From Bretschneidera sinensis (taxonomy: Eukaryota > Streptophyta > Magnoliopsida > Brassicales > Akaniaceae): a stretch of 64,000 nucleotides of DNA. A program made the translations under genes and the position numbers. How positions within the stretch are numbered: the stretch's first letter is position 1; every line of letters starts with the position of its first letter. The notes beneath the pieces were generated by a model. It had not been told where the DNA came from. It ran no database searches and was given only the letters and a program-made list of their open reading frames with translations. Below are positions 14,263-26,215 of this stretch, one piece after another. Location: NCBI GenBank assembly GCA_023935145.1, contig CM043702.1, forward strand, positions 76,130,820-76,194,819, in the 5' to 3' direction.

Positions 14263-15416
14263 AAAAGAAGGATCAAAGATGTTCCCAGTGGCCCGAATCT
14301 CGGTTATCACAGCTTCTGGTTGACATGAATAAGCCCCCCCTAGTGATCAATGTGAGTGTGTAGCCAATATTGCTCGTCCAAGATTTTGTCAAATCGAAGG
14401 TCCATATGTGAGGAAGAAGAGCCTTCACCACTGTGGTGAGCCAGATGGGCATTACAAACTTGACTACTCCACAACTTTGTCTGGGTGTCGTAGCGGATCC
14501 CATCAGGTTGATCATCCTTTTACCAAACATGTGTGACTCTGTCAGAGGTGTGCACAACACTAAATTGAAAATTATAAAAAAAATCTTTTGTGAATACAAT
14601 GGCGTAACACAAGTTTAACTCTCCCTCACTAGCAATAACTCCGCGAATGTGCTGAAAGATGATGTAAGACAGTTTTGTAGGAATGCACTTGACAAATAGC
14701 CAAGAGATAAGGATATCAGACAGAGGGAGAGCATTCCTAGAACCACCGAGAAGATGACTCAAGACGTGATTGAGAGGCGTGAGTAGATGAGCGTCTGTGG
14801 TAAGATTTGAGAGGTCATGTAAGCCTGACAGAATTTTGATAGCGATGTCAGTAGAAAAACCTGAGATGTCAGGGTAGGTCTTATTAACAGGAAAGTAGAA
14901 GCCACCATCAGATGGGACCCTGAGAATTTAGGCAAGTAGCTCAAGAGAAACTTTGAACTCAATCTTATCCATGGTGAACTTTAGTTCATCATCGGACACA
15001 AACTCGACGGTTGCGAAAAAAGCCTTGACCAGATTGGGAAAGAAATGAAGATTTATGGTGAAGATGGAAGTCTAACCCTGACGATCAAAAAGATCTCGGA
15101 CTAGTAGATTGACAGAATCTAAATAGTCAAAATCAACCACCCGTGGGGGTGTGATAGTGATGTTAGAGAACTGCTGAAAATTTTCCCATTGGCTATAATC
15201 AGAGTAGAAAGAAAATTTAGTGGAGGTGTGGAAACGGCAAACGCCGTGAGAGGGTGGCGTGCTTGGTGGTAGAGGAGGTGGTTGTGAAGGGCGTGGAGAG
15301 GATGAAGGAGATTGAACGACATTTGGAGGCAGATTTCTCCTACGACGACGAGTGATATGAATGTCATCATCCGGTCCTGGCTGGTGGTGAGAGGCGGAGC
15401 CACCATAATGGTCCAT
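14263..15416 (-). pseudogene. Extra sense ORF downstream of SIRE pol (broken)
   Basis: A coding stretch on the same strand as pol lies between RNase H and the polypurine tract. It begins MDHYGGSASHHQPGPDDDIH, passes through an Arg-rich patch and a Pro/Ser-rich linker, then a folded-looking region (frames at 14962-14759, 14762-14520 and 14599-14273) interrupted by one stop and several shifts. The core has alternating hydrophobic segments such as LSDILISWLF and SYIIFQHIRG. This pattern recalls the 'putative plant transposon protein' domain of some plant element ORFs rather than a classical envelope, and I see no convincing signal peptide. SIRE elements are known to carry an env-like ORF in this place. 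Function is unknown. Confidence 0.6.
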
Positions 15417-15419
15417 AAA

Positions 15420-15760
15420 GGTTAGAGAGAGAGAGGGTTGAGAGAAGTTGAAGAGAAAGAAGAACGGAAACCTAACAGAAGTGGAAATGGCGTTTAGAAT
15501 GTGGATACGACAAAACTACGTAAGCTGATGTGGTTTTTTTAGGCAGACGACCCTACTAGTCAGCTACCCGATCAACCACCTAGGGGATTGATCGGCTACC
15601 CGACCGGATGACTAATTTAATTTTTAAAATAACTAATTAATTTTTTTTTATTAGAGGTCGACTGCCTAGGGGACTGATCGACTTCCTTGTCAACTGCCTA
15701 GGGGACCAGTTGACTGCTTAGGAGGACTGTTCGACTGCCAAAAAGAAATTATATTCTACT
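15420..15760 (-). repeat. Spacer between extra ORF and pol with short repeats
   Basis: Contains several copies of 'gactgcctaggggactgatcgac'-like phrases (15545-15735). They echo the 'gtcgactggtcagtcgg' repeats inside the LTRs of the same element. No ORF is seen. Confidence 0.55.
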
Positions 15761-15764
15761 TAGG

Positions 15765-16868
15765 CTATTCAAGATTGCACATCCTAAGAGCCAAAAAAAA
15801 AAGGCGAGTAACGTGTGATGTGTCTACAAAACTTAGGACAACATCTCCATTCTCGACTTGGTCGCAAATGAAGTGATGTTGAATTTTTTTGTGCTTAGCC
15901 TTAGAGTGTTGTAGATTATTTTTAGTTAAACATATGGTGCTAGTATTATCATAAAAAATAAGAATTTTAGTAAACTCAAACCCATAATCCATGAGTTGTT
16001 GACGTATGCATAGCAGTTACGCATAACAGCTTCTGATGGCGATGCATTTTGCCTTTGTGGTAGATAATGCTACAGAATTTTGCTTCTTGCATAACCAAGA
16101 GACAAGTATGTTCCCCAAAAATTGACGCGTCCGACTTGTGCTTCTTCGAGATACTTTGTAGTCTTTATAGTCAACGTCTGAATAGGCATGTAGCTAAAAT
16201 AAAAAATCTCTCAAATATAAAAGAACAAGATCAGGTGTATATGTCAAGTAGTGAAAAATACGTTTAGCCATAGACAAATAAGATTTTTTAGGAGAAGCTT
16301 GAAACCAAGCATAAAGACATATGCTAAAAAATATGTCGGGTCTACTTGCGGTTAAATATAAAAGTGAACCTATCATGCTCCTATATAAGTTTTTATCTAT
16401 AATCTTACGTTGTTCATCTAAATCAAGTGATTTATCTGTTTCCAAAGGTGTTTTGTAGTGGTGTGAGCCTTCAAATCCAAAGCGCTTGAGGATATCTCTA
16501 ATGTACTTTGATTTATAAAATTCATTTCCTTTGTTTTAGTTATTTGAAGATCCAAGAAGTACTAAAGCTCACTCATCATACTTATCTAAAACTCTATGGT
16601 CATAACACTTGAAAATTCTTGGTAGAGGGATTCATTAGTAAACCCAAAAATAATATCATCCACATAGATTTGAACCAATAAAATATTCTCCTTATTAGTT
16701 TTAGTAAACAATGTAATGTCTATTTTACCCCTTTTAAAACCTTTGTCAATTAAAAACTTATTGAGTCTTTCATACCAACCACGTGGTGCATGTTTTAAAC
16801 CATAAAGAGCCTTATTTAATTTTAAAACACAATTTGGAAAACGTGGATCCTCAAAACCAAAAGGTTGT
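15765..16868 (-). pseudogene. SIRE pol, C-terminal RT and RNase H
   Basis: Minus-strand frames carry RT at 16868-16586, with ALYGLKHAPRGWYERL and the catalytic YVDD; the RT-RNase H connection at 16445-16194, with YRSMIGSLLYLTASRPDI; and the end of RNase H at 15992-15765, with DNTSTICLTKN. Several stops and shifts separate the pieces. At 16868 the reading frame is cut inside RT by the Athila element and resumes at 24354 beyond the duplicated GTTGT. In life it would copy the element RNA in cytoplasmic particles. Confidence 0.85.
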
Positions 16869-18232
16869 TGATGCGATGAAATTGACACTAGCAAGTGCAC
16901 TAATCGTTCAAGTAATAAAATGATGCATGAATATCGTTCCCAACGAGGACTATATAAATAATATAGAAATTATGACTCAACTCTTACCGTTATTTGAGCA
17001 AATGAATAATTGTAGGAGAAGAATTTACTAACAATTAACTAAGGGAAAATAGATGACAATAGTAAATAAAAGGACGAATTTCAAACTTTGGAATTAGATT
17101 CTTATAAACTAACGTGCTAAGGACTCGACTTCACCTAAACCATCATTGCCAAGAGTTTTGAATGGACAAGTTTTGTTTAATACATTTTTCAAGATGGTAG
17201 AATTCCCAATAAATTGGTTATCCATATTCCAGGTCTAATCCCAATCTAAAAAATCATTAATTTCAAATATCCATAGGTCTATTATAGATTAATTCAAATC
17301 AAGAAGCATTAAGCTCAGTGGAATTCATTTCAGTTAAATCTCCCTATTCGGTTACGATTCAAACGGACCACATGAATTTCCTAGAATCCCTATTCGGTTA
17401 CTCCTATTCTATTCATGGCATATTTTACCCTGGCCTGTGCATAGACAACAATCCAACATCATATTTATTAATTCAACCATTCATAAAAACATAGCTTCTC
17501 TATTCGACGCATCACCATGCTTAAAGGAGGAATCAAAATAACAAACAACATTAAGAACAATAAAACACACTCTTTGAAAAGCACATTAAATTCCAACTTG
17601 TCCAAATAGCAACTGAAGACATAGTTTTAGGATTCATCTATCCTTAACACAAAAATACCTACTTCAAAGGAGCCTCCAGGAGCATCTCCAACTCCCCTTT
17701 TGCCTCTCATCTCCTCCAAAATCTGTTTTTCTTTTCAACAGCCGCCTCCCTCTCTTTTGTTCAGCTAGGGTTACTATTTATAATATTTTGAATCCACCGA
17801 TCAGTGCTGCAGCGTCGACTTCCCAACGCTGCAGCGCTAGGCACAAATCGAACCCTAACCAGAGCTGCAACGCCCCACAAACCAGCGCTGCAGCTTTGAG
17901 TTTCTGTCCTCTTTTCACATATTTTGCACATTCCAGCGCTGCAGCGCCCTTGAACCAGCGTTGTAGCATTGAGTTTCTGTCATCTCTTCACAATTATTGC
18001 CCTTCCAGCACTATAACGCCCATGAATCAACGCTACAGCATTGAGCACTGCACAGTAAATTCCCAAAACTCAGCATTAAACATTCAAATTAACTAAAACA
18101 AACTAATAGTAAAATAAAATAAACTAAACTAAAAATTGCTAAAAGCATATGAAACACAAATCTAATGCTCAAGATCCACACCAAAAACGTGCCTAAAAGC
18201 AGTATAATAACATGATTTATTTTGAGTTATCA
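16869..18232 (-). repeat. 3' LTR of the Athila-type element
   Basis: 1364 bp; pairs with 22905-24353 but lacks about 85 bp that the other has near 23691-23790. Minus-strand TATAAATA lies at 17775-17782. Just upstream of it (17800-18050) lie about eight copies of a GC-rich palindromic motif around GCTGCAGC. Confidence 0.92.
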
Positions 18233-20150
18233 CACCCCCAAACTTACGTTTTTGCTAGTCCTCGAGCAAACTAAAACAAAATTCTAAAACACACATACTA
18301 AGAGTGAGAGATGGTTTGATTCGATTTGATAACAACATGCCTCAAAGATTGCATATAGATCATAACACAAGAAAAGTTTCCAAATACTGCTAATGTCTAG
18401 AATTTTGAATTCATTGCTAGCCCTATCCTACATCAAATTCTTCAAACATGTGTGTGTGTAACACCTTTATAAACTTAATCTCCTCGCCACTCTGATTGGT
18501 TTATGCATGCAAGTAGGATAATGCCAATCTCTCAGAGTCCATAAGCTTGCTTTTCACACCACTCTCCACTAATGTAGGCTATGACAATACCCAAGATCAT
18601 CAGGACTTTATTTAAGTTATAACTTTGGTTAAGGCTAAGGTATTGTAAAGGATCAAATGTAGCTCACATCACCTTAAGCACATCAACCAATAAAAACTTT
18701 CTTTCAAACTTTCCCTCAATTATCATGTAATACTCCAATACTTTTTTTTTTCCAACATTTGCTGTTGTTACATTTTTTTTCCGTATGCTTGTACTATAGT
18801 AGCACCAGTCTTTATTTTTCATGCGCATGAAACGGAAACTGTAATAGAGCATGTATGCGACGATTAAACATGGCTTTTCTAGCTGTTTGTGATTGGAAAA
18901 ATACAACTTGATCAATTCATGTGGTAAACCATCTCGCCTTTGATCTCTTCCTTGCCCTCTTATGACCAGGGTCCCCTGCTCACTCTCGATGGGAAATATC
19001 TAATACTTAAAATGGCCAAGTTGAAGACCACTTTCTCTTGCTCAATCATCTGCTACCACTTAAGAGAATTGTCCGTTCACTAATCGATGTGCTTACAGGC
19101 GAAAGGTAGAGTTGTAGCATTTTTTTTCTTTTCTTTTTTGAAAATAGGTTAGATGATCGAGTGACAAAACAACAGATATTTAAGCTCAAAAGGGGAAAAC
19201 TAAGGATAATCACATATCAAGGGTTGGCTAGAAAAGCTCAAATATTCCAAACATGGCCTGAATCATTTCTTTGGTACTGTACTACCTAGGATTTCGCCTC
19301 AAGTGGTCTTCAAATAAGTTCTAGAGTGCATGAGATCTCAAGAAACTACATTGCTCACATAAACGTATTCTGAAATAGCAAAACAAAAAAGTGCTTAGGT
19401 GTAAATGCTCATTGTGTTCAAAGAGTTCGATGTAAAATAAATCCAACAACAAACTCAAGCACACAGACAAACGCAACATGTTTCAAATTTTCAAGGACTA
19501 CAATCAAGTCAATCTATTTCTCATCCTTAGCAAAATCAAAATCAAACAAAATAAAGTACAAAGATAAAACAAATAGAAAAATAACTAAAAACATGAACAG
19601 CACACAACAACTCAGATACTTTTCCCTACCCCCAAACTTAAATGATACATTTTCCGCAATGTATAAACATTTAGCATAAAGTAAGAGAAAGGAACTTCCT
19701 TGATTAGTCGGAGCTCGAATCAATCGTCTTCTTCATTATCCTCATTCTCCTGATCATTGCTGAAAGTGCGATGAGAGTTTTTTTTTTAAAACGCAATAAA
19801 GCGACTTAGCACTGCAGCTCTGACTGCCTAGCGCTGCGGCTCTGAGCTCCTTTCCCGTGGACACTGCAGCGTTGTATCCTAGGGACGCAGCACTGAGTCT
19901 CGGGTCGAACTTCTTCAGATTGGTCTTTTTAGTGCTGCGACGCCCAAAATTCATGGCTGCGGCTATGGTTCTCGGGTCTGACTCCAATACAACCTGAAAA
20001 CAAGAAAATAACTAATTTAAAACAATAACAACTTAACTAAAAGACAAACATAATGAAAATAAACACACAAAACAATATCAAATTCAAGAAACATAAAAGC
20101 AAAATGTTAGTTCTAATTTATAGTCTTTAGCTTGACTTCCCGATTTATGG
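18233..20150 (-). other. 3' untranslated region of the Athila-type element
   Basis: Begins with the polypurine tract (minus AAGTTTGGGGGTG, 18233-18245) next to the 3' LTR. A second, internal block at 19627-19666 reads on the minus strand as an 'ACATTG...AATG' phrase followed by AAGTTTGGGGGTAG; the same block occurs in both Athila elements at 41-55 kb. A stretch at 19290-19340 ('ctcaagtggtcttcaaataa') is also shared with them. At 19800-19980 the GCTGCAGC-type motif of the LTR reappears. No env-like gene is evident. Confidence 0.7.
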
Positions 20151-20153
20151 CTC

Positions 20154-21357
20154 TTAGAGAATGGTTGTGGACAATTGAGGGTCAAACGTCCCCATGATGT
20201 AGTGCTTCAATCTGTGCCCATTGACATTGAACGTCTCCTTGTTTTTCTTGTGCTGTATTTCAACAGCACCAAAAGGTGATACACTTATCACGGTGTATGG
20301 TCTAGTCCACCGAGATTTCAGCTTTCTTGGAAATATGTGCCTTCTTAGGACTTTCAGCAACCGTTCTTCCATTTTACCTGTCAACAAAGAAGATATTATA
20401 ATAGGAAAAATATTTTTCTCTAAATAAGCATATTTCAAATGAGCAAGTAAAGTTTTCAATTCAGTTATTATTATTTGTTCTTCTGGCACTTCTTTTCCCA
20501 TTTCAGACTCAAAGTTCTTTGCTTCTTCTTGGATGACGAGTTCTTCAGTGGTAGCAGTTCCTGATTCCGTGATGCATCTCTTTAAAGTATCTTCATTTAA
20601 TGTTTTCTCCTGAAACTCCTCAATGAGGTTATCATCAATATCCACTTGAAAACATGAAGAAGTAGATAAGCCAGAAGGGTATTTCATAATTTTATACATA
20701 TCAAAAACTTTGCTCATCATTTACTCTTAAAGTCAATTTCCCTTGTTGTACATCAACTAGGGCTCTCCTTGTAGCAAGGAATGGACGTCCAAGTATAAGA
20801 GGTACCTCACGATCCTCTTCCATGTCGAGAACAATGAAGTCTACAGAGAATATAAATTTATCAACCTTTACTAGTACATCTTCTGTAATTCCCCGTGGTC
20901 TCTTAATCGATCGATCAACTAATTGCAATGACACTGTCGTTGTTTTGACTTCTCCTAATCCAAGTTTCCTGAAAATTGAAAGAGGCATAAGATTGATACT
21001 TGCACCAAGGTCACATAAAGCTTTATCAAAGAATGAACTTCCCAAAGAGCAAGGTATAGCAAAACTCCCTGGATCTTTCAATTTTGGAGGTAGCTTGTTT
21101 TGCAGTATAGTGTTGCACTCTTCAGTTAACATCACCGTTCTGTGTTCCTCAAGCTTCCGTTTATTAGACAAAATTTCCTTCAAAAATTTAGTATAACTAG
21201 GCATCTGTGATAACGCCTTTGCAAATGGAATGTTAATATGCAATTTCTTGAAAATCTCTAAAAATTTTGAGAATTGCTTATCTAATTTTTCTTTTTGAAT
21301 TTTCTGAGGATAGGGAAGAGGTGGTATATATTTAGATTCAGAGTTAGAATCGATCAA
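20154..21357 (-). pseudogene. Athila protease joined to integrase C-terminus
   Basis: Frame 21357-20701 encodes the aspartic protease: DLGASINLMPLSIFRKLG with the active-site Asp, the flap-side RPRGITEDVLVKV and the C-terminal ILGRPFLATRRALVDV. The next frame (20720-20154) starts with the acidic linker and the short HLKYAYLEKN motif that normally leads into Athila RT. It then passes directly to KLKSRWTRPYTVISVSPFGA, the integrase tail after the catalytic core. About 2.5-3 kb coding for RT, RNase H and the integrase core is thus missing. Both frames are long and clean, so the deletion may have happened in a parental copy before insertion. Confidence 0.85.
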
Positions 21358-22822
21358 ACCTTCACCAGTAGACTTCTTTGCTGAAACACGTTTCTCCTCT
21401 TATGTGGTCTCTTCTTTCTCGCCTTCTTGATTAGTGATTTCTTTAGATTTTGGCTCTTCCATTTTATACCACTCTTTAGTGTTATGGCCTTGACATCCTC
21501 CTTAGGATTTTTTTCTGTGTTGCTCGGAAGAGAATCTTGTGCACGTCCAGAAATTATGGTTGTTAGTTGACCCACCTGAACTTCCAGATTTTTGATGGAT
21601 GCTTCTTGATTTTGGAACCTAGTTTCTGCTGTACTCAAGAATTTGGCCATCATGTCCTCCAAGTTGGACTTTTTTTCTTGAGGTGGGTATTCAGGAGGAG
21701 GTTGTTTCGCATTACTTTGATTCCAAGAAAAGTTCGGGTGATTCCTCCATCCTGGATTAAATGTATTGCTGTATGGATTGTTTTGCCTGTGAAAATTTGA
21801 AACAAAGTTAGCTTGTTCAACAGATGAATTATATGCAAACTGATTACCTGCTTAATAGTTACTGCTATGGTGGCCACTACCACCACACAATTCACATATT
21901 GCATGTGTAGTAGGATTAAGTCCATATATCTTCTTGGCGAGAGTCTCCATTTGTGCTGCTAGAGCTGTAACAACATATATATTGTGCAATCCGGAGGCTC
22001 TGTTAACAAGTAACCTTTCAATTGGCCATTGATAAGAATTTGTGGCCATCTCTTCTAGCAATTCAATGGCTTATTCTAGAGTTTTTCTCATGACAGTGCC
22101 ACCTGCAGCTGCATCAATCATGTTTCGGGTTGTACTAGTTAGACCGTTATAAAAGTTTGTACTTGTATCCAAGTGGGAAACTCATGATGAGGACATCTTC
22201 TCAGAAGGTCTTTAAAACGTTCCCATGCCTCATAGAATGACTCCCTATCGACCTACAAGAACATAGTAATTTCATTACATAACTTTGCAGTTTTTGCAAG
22301 AGGAAAGTATTTCCCTAAAAAAATTTGTGCCAATTCTGCCCATGTCATTATAGATCCTGTTGGCAAGGAAGTCAACCAGCTTTTTGCTTTATCTCTCAGT
22401 GAAAATAGAAAAAGTCTTATGCAAATTACATCCTCCGATACTCCATTATGCTTAAATGTGTCGCACAGTTCAAGGAAACTCGCCAAGTGAACATTCGGAT
22501 CTTCTTGCGATAGGCCCCCAAATTGCACTGAATGTTGAATCCTCTGAATGATGGTGGGCTTAATTTCAAAATTGTTCGCTTGTATAGGTGGTTGTCGGAT
22601 GCTAGATTCAACACCATCCATCTTTGGCTTAGCATAATCCCACAGTGCACGTTGCACCTCTGCGTTGTTCCCTTCTGCCATTGTATTAACTATTACTGAC
22701 GCTGCTCTTCTCAAAGCGTGAAAAGTGCGCTCAATTTCTGGATTAAATTCTGCAAGTATTCTCCCACTAGTACGTGTCATGCATTTGAAACGAAAACCCT
22801 GCAAAATAGACTTAAAAACCAA
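21354..22822 (-). pseudogene. Athila gag, lightly broken
   Basis: 22822-22253 encodes the capsid-like part, with the conserved FGGLSQEDPNVHLASFLELC and LFLFSLRDKAKSWL blocks. 22061-21852 holds the knuckle CELCGGSGHH, whose last Cys position is Tyr-stop. 21662-21354 is a helical region with QNQEASIKNLEVQVGQL. One or two shifts and stops separate these. Gag would form the particle and bind element RNA. Confidence 0.85.
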
Positions 22823-22880
22823 ATTAATGAACTCTCAAATTAACTAGTAAAATCACAATAAATATAATATTTTATTTCAG

Positions 22881-22898
22881 TCACCGACAACGGCGCCA
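22881..22898 (-). other. Primer-binding site (tRNA-Asp type)
   Basis: Minus strand TGGCGCCGTTGTCGGTGA lies 6 bases after the 5' LTR end. It is the usual Athila primer site, with one or two changes. Confidence 0.85.
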
Positions 22899-22904
22899 AA
22901 AACT

Positions 22905-24353
22905 TGATGTGATGAAATTGACACTAACAAGTGCACTAATCGTTAAAGTAATAAAATAATGAGTGAATATCGTTCCCAACGAGGACTGTATAAATAATAC
23001 AGAAATTATGACTCAACTCTTACTGTTATTTGAGCAAATGAATAATTGTAGGAGAAGAATTTACTAACAATTAACTAAGGGAAAACAGATGACAATAGTA
23101 AATAAAAGGACGAATTTCGAACTTTGGAATTAGATTCTTATAAACTAGCACGCTAAGGATGAATTAGATTCTTAGAGTTTCGAATGGACAAGTTTTGTTT
23201 AATACATTTTTCAAGATGGTAGAATTCCCAATAAATTGGTTATCCATATTCCAGGTCTAACTCCAATCTCAAAAATCATTAATTTCAAATATCTATATTC
23301 CAGGTCTATTCTAGATTAATTCAAATCAAGAAGCATTAAGCTCAGTAGAATTCCTTTCAGTTAAATCTCCCTATTCGGTTACGATTCAAACGGACCACAT
23401 GAATTTCCTAGAATTCCTATTTGGTTACTCTTATTCCATTCATGGCATGTTTTACCCTGGCCTGTGCATAGACAAAAATCCAACATCATATTTATTAATT
23501 CAACCATTCATAAAAACATAGCTTCTCTATTCGATGCATCACCATGCTTAAAGGAGGAATCAAAATAACAAACAGCATTAAGAACAACAAAACACACTCT
23601 TTGAAAAACACATTAAATTCCAACTTGTCCAAATAGCAACTCAAGACATAGGTTTAGGATTCATCTATCCTTAACACAAAAATACCTACTCCATAATAAT
23701 ATTTAAAAAACCAAGTTCATAATATAGAACATCAACATAACCAAATAAAAATAAAGCAAAACCAGAGAGGAATGATTAAAAGCTTCAAAAGAGCCTCTAG
23801 GAGCGTCTCCAACTCCCTTTTTGCCCCTTGTCTCCTCTAAAATCTGGTTTTCTTTTCAACAGTCACCTCTCTCTCTTTTGTTCAGCTAGGGTTACTATTT
23901 ATAATATTCTAAATCCGCCGACCAGCGCTGCAGCGTCGACTTCCCAGCACTGCAGCGCTAAGCACAAATCGAACCCTAACCAGAGCTGCAGCGCCCCACG
24001 AACTAACACTGCAGCTTTGAGTTTCTGTCCTCTTTTCACATATTTTGCACATTCCAGCACTGCAGCGCCCTTGAACCAGCGTTGCAGCATTGAGTTTCTG
24101 TCCTTTCTTCACAATTATTGCCCTTCCAGCGCTGTAGCGCCCTTTAATCAGCGTTGCAGCATTGAGCGCTGCACAGTAAATTCCCAAAACTCAGCATTAA
24201 ACATTCGAATTAACTAAAACAAACTAATAGTAAAATAAAATAAACTAAACTAAAAATTTCTAAAAGCATATGAAACACAAATCTAATGCTCAAGATCCAC
24301 ACCAAAGACGTGCCTAAAAGCAGTATAATAACATGATTTATTTCGAGTTATCA
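22905..24353 (-). repeat. 5' LTR of the Athila-type element
   Basis: 1449 bp, TG...CA ends, followed by target duplicate GTTGT at 24354-24358. Minus-strand TATAAATA at 23896-23903. The GCTGCAGC cluster lies at 23920-24175, immediately upstream. Confidence 0.92.
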
Positions 24354-25362
24354 GTTGTTAAACATAAACTTATTCATTTATAAAACCGTTTAAAAATGCA
24401 CTTTTTACGTACATTTGATATAACTTAAAATCTTTGAAACATGCAAATGCTTTCTAACCTAGCTACAGGTGCATATGTTTCATCACAGCTTATACCTCCT
24501 TCCTATTAGTACCCTATAGTAACTAGTCTAGCTTTGTTCCTAGTTACTATATCTGTTTCGTCCATTTTATTCCTAAAAACCTGTTTTGTTCCTATGATTT
24601 ATTGATGGTTGGGCCTAGATACTAATGTCTAAAAATTATTTCTAGTAAATTGATTAAGTTCTTTATGCATAGCGGTTACCCATTATTCGTATTTTAGAGC
24701 CTCATCCATATTTTTAGGTTCTATATAAGATATGAATGCATAACTAGAACATATATGAGAGATCAAAGCATAATTTGAACATAAATTTTTCTAATTAGAG
24801 CAAGTAGTAATACCTCCTGACAGATTACCTATAATCTTGTCGAGGGGATGACTGTTATTATGCTTTTAATTCTTAAGTTGAAGTTGATCTGAAACTTCCT
24901 TTTGATGAGGTACTTCTTGTTCCTCATTTTCTTGAGAGTTCGATGTTTCAGGAACCTTGTCTATTTGATGTGTGGAAGTATCATCTTCTTCATGAACAAT
25001 TAATTTATTTAACAAAGAGGAAATTAGATCTATTTCATCTTCATCGAGAAAGTTATTTTTAGCAGAATAATTAAATTCATAAAAAATAACATGCATTGAT
25101 TCTTTGACCTTAATGTACGTTTATTTAAAACTTGATATACTTTAAAAGATGTTGAGTAGCCAATAAATATATCTTCATCAGATTTTGCATCAAATTTATT
25201 GAGATGCCTATTACCATTGTTGTGGATGAAAACCTTGAATCCAAAGTTGTGGAAATGAAAAATGTTGGGCTTTCTTCCTTTCCACAGCTCAAAGGGATTT
25301 TATTAAGTAATGGTCTAATGGAAGCCCTATTTATAATATAGCATGCTGTGTTTAGTGCTTCC
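24354..25362 (-). pseudogene. SIRE pol, end of integrase through N-terminal RT
   Basis: Near 25357-25110 the minus strand encodes the integrase tail, with FELWKGRKPN and IFIGYS-like blocks. 25096-24866 is the acidic linker (LDEDEIDLISSLLNKL). Near 24490-24365 RT starts with an APVARLE-like segment, followed by remnants of the VKSAFLNG motif. The last codons before 24358 (V-Y-V, stop) connect across the Athila insertion to Q-P-F-G-F-E-D at 16868. Stops and shifts are frequent. The left part of integrase lies beyond 28350, across the chromovirus insertion. Confidence 0.8.
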
Positions 25363-26180
25363 TTATGAGGACATGGCTAACAAATGGGAGGCGGATCCTA
25401 TTCAAGTTCCAATTGGTCCAGTTACAAGGGCTCGAGCTAAAAGGTTTAAGGAAACTCTCAATGGACTAATTCAACACATTTGGGGTAAGAACCATCTTTT
25501 GGGGCCCAAGGATGATGCTATACATGATCCACAAGGATGAGTTTCCATAATTCAAGCTTTGGAATAATCTAGCAACTCAAGATTGTGAATTAAAATCTTA
25601 GTTTCCCAAAATTGGAGACTCACTCATTTTGGTTGGCTCATCAAGGAAAATGGCTGGCTATAATTTTTCTTATTACCTTCCCTTAAAATGTTTTCTTATT
25701 AATTTAATTTCTGAATTGTAAGGCTTGCATGCCAAGTTAGGTACTTTCCTTATTTGGATTTTAGGTTACTAGATTTCTAGTACGAAACCTATTCCTTAGT
25801 TTCTTTTTTCCTAATTGGTTACGAATTCTCATGTATTTAAATAGCTATTGGTTTTTTGGAATAAGATAATTCAGATTTGATTCATACTTTGTGAGAGAAA
25901 ATTCTCTTTGGTTCTTTTAGAACTTCTGAACTTATCAGAGTCTCCGTGGCGTTCATCTTCGACTTATCAATCAATCCTTCCATAATTGATTGTGGCATCA
26001 TCATTATACCAAGGTTCTTGCTTCAATATAAGCAACGGGTCGCGGTCTCAATCTTCATTATACCAAGGTTCTTGCTTTAATATAAGCAACGGGTCGTAGT
26101 CTCACATAAATTTGCTTCTAGACGATCTTGGAAGTCTTCTTGATCCATCAATTTCTTAGTTCTTGGTGTGGATCATATCA
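25363..26180 (+). repeat. 5' LTR of the integrase-only chromovirus
   Basis: 818 bp; starts TTATGAGGACA where the other LTR has TGATGAGGACA, so the terminal TG has mutated. It contains a 65-codon frame (25343-25540) homologous to the pol C-terminal tail. A 54-bp tandem duplication lies at about 26002-26109, each copy with the dyad TTGCTTCAATATAAGCAA. Confidence 0.9.
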
Positions 26181-26182
26181 GT

Positions 26183-26194
26183 TGGTATTAGAGC
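26183..26194 (+). other. Primer-binding site (tRNA-iMet type)
   Basis: TGGTATTAGAGC, one base off the standard TGGTATCAGAGC, starts 2 bases after the LTR end. Confidence 0.85.
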
Positions 26195-26215
26195 ACTTTC
26201 TAAGATGGCACGTAT

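Larger units (their letters stand above)
16869..24353 (-). mobile_element. Athila-type element with deleted pol, inserted in SIRE RT
   Basis: Complete in outline: LTRs at 22905-24353 (5') and 16869-18232 (3'), TG...CA ends, primer site complementary to tRNA-Asp, polypurine tract, and a 5-bp target duplication GTTGT at 16864-16868 and 24354-24358. Total 7485 bp. Gag and protease remain, but RT, RNase H and most of integrase are missing: after a short pre-RT segment the frame jumps to the integrase C-terminus. It is therefore non-autonomous, or was deleted after insertion. The sequence next to both ends reads through into SIRE RT. Confidence 0.93.

Noticed and set aside
17778..18096. Cys/Ala-rich small ORFs in the Athila LTRs (also 23828-24217)
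   Set aside because: Produced by translation of the GCTGCAGC repeats in several frames; not supported by start context or conservation.
20822..21196. 124-codon plus-strand ORF
   Set aside because: Shadow of the protease gene on the opposite strand; no motif of its own.
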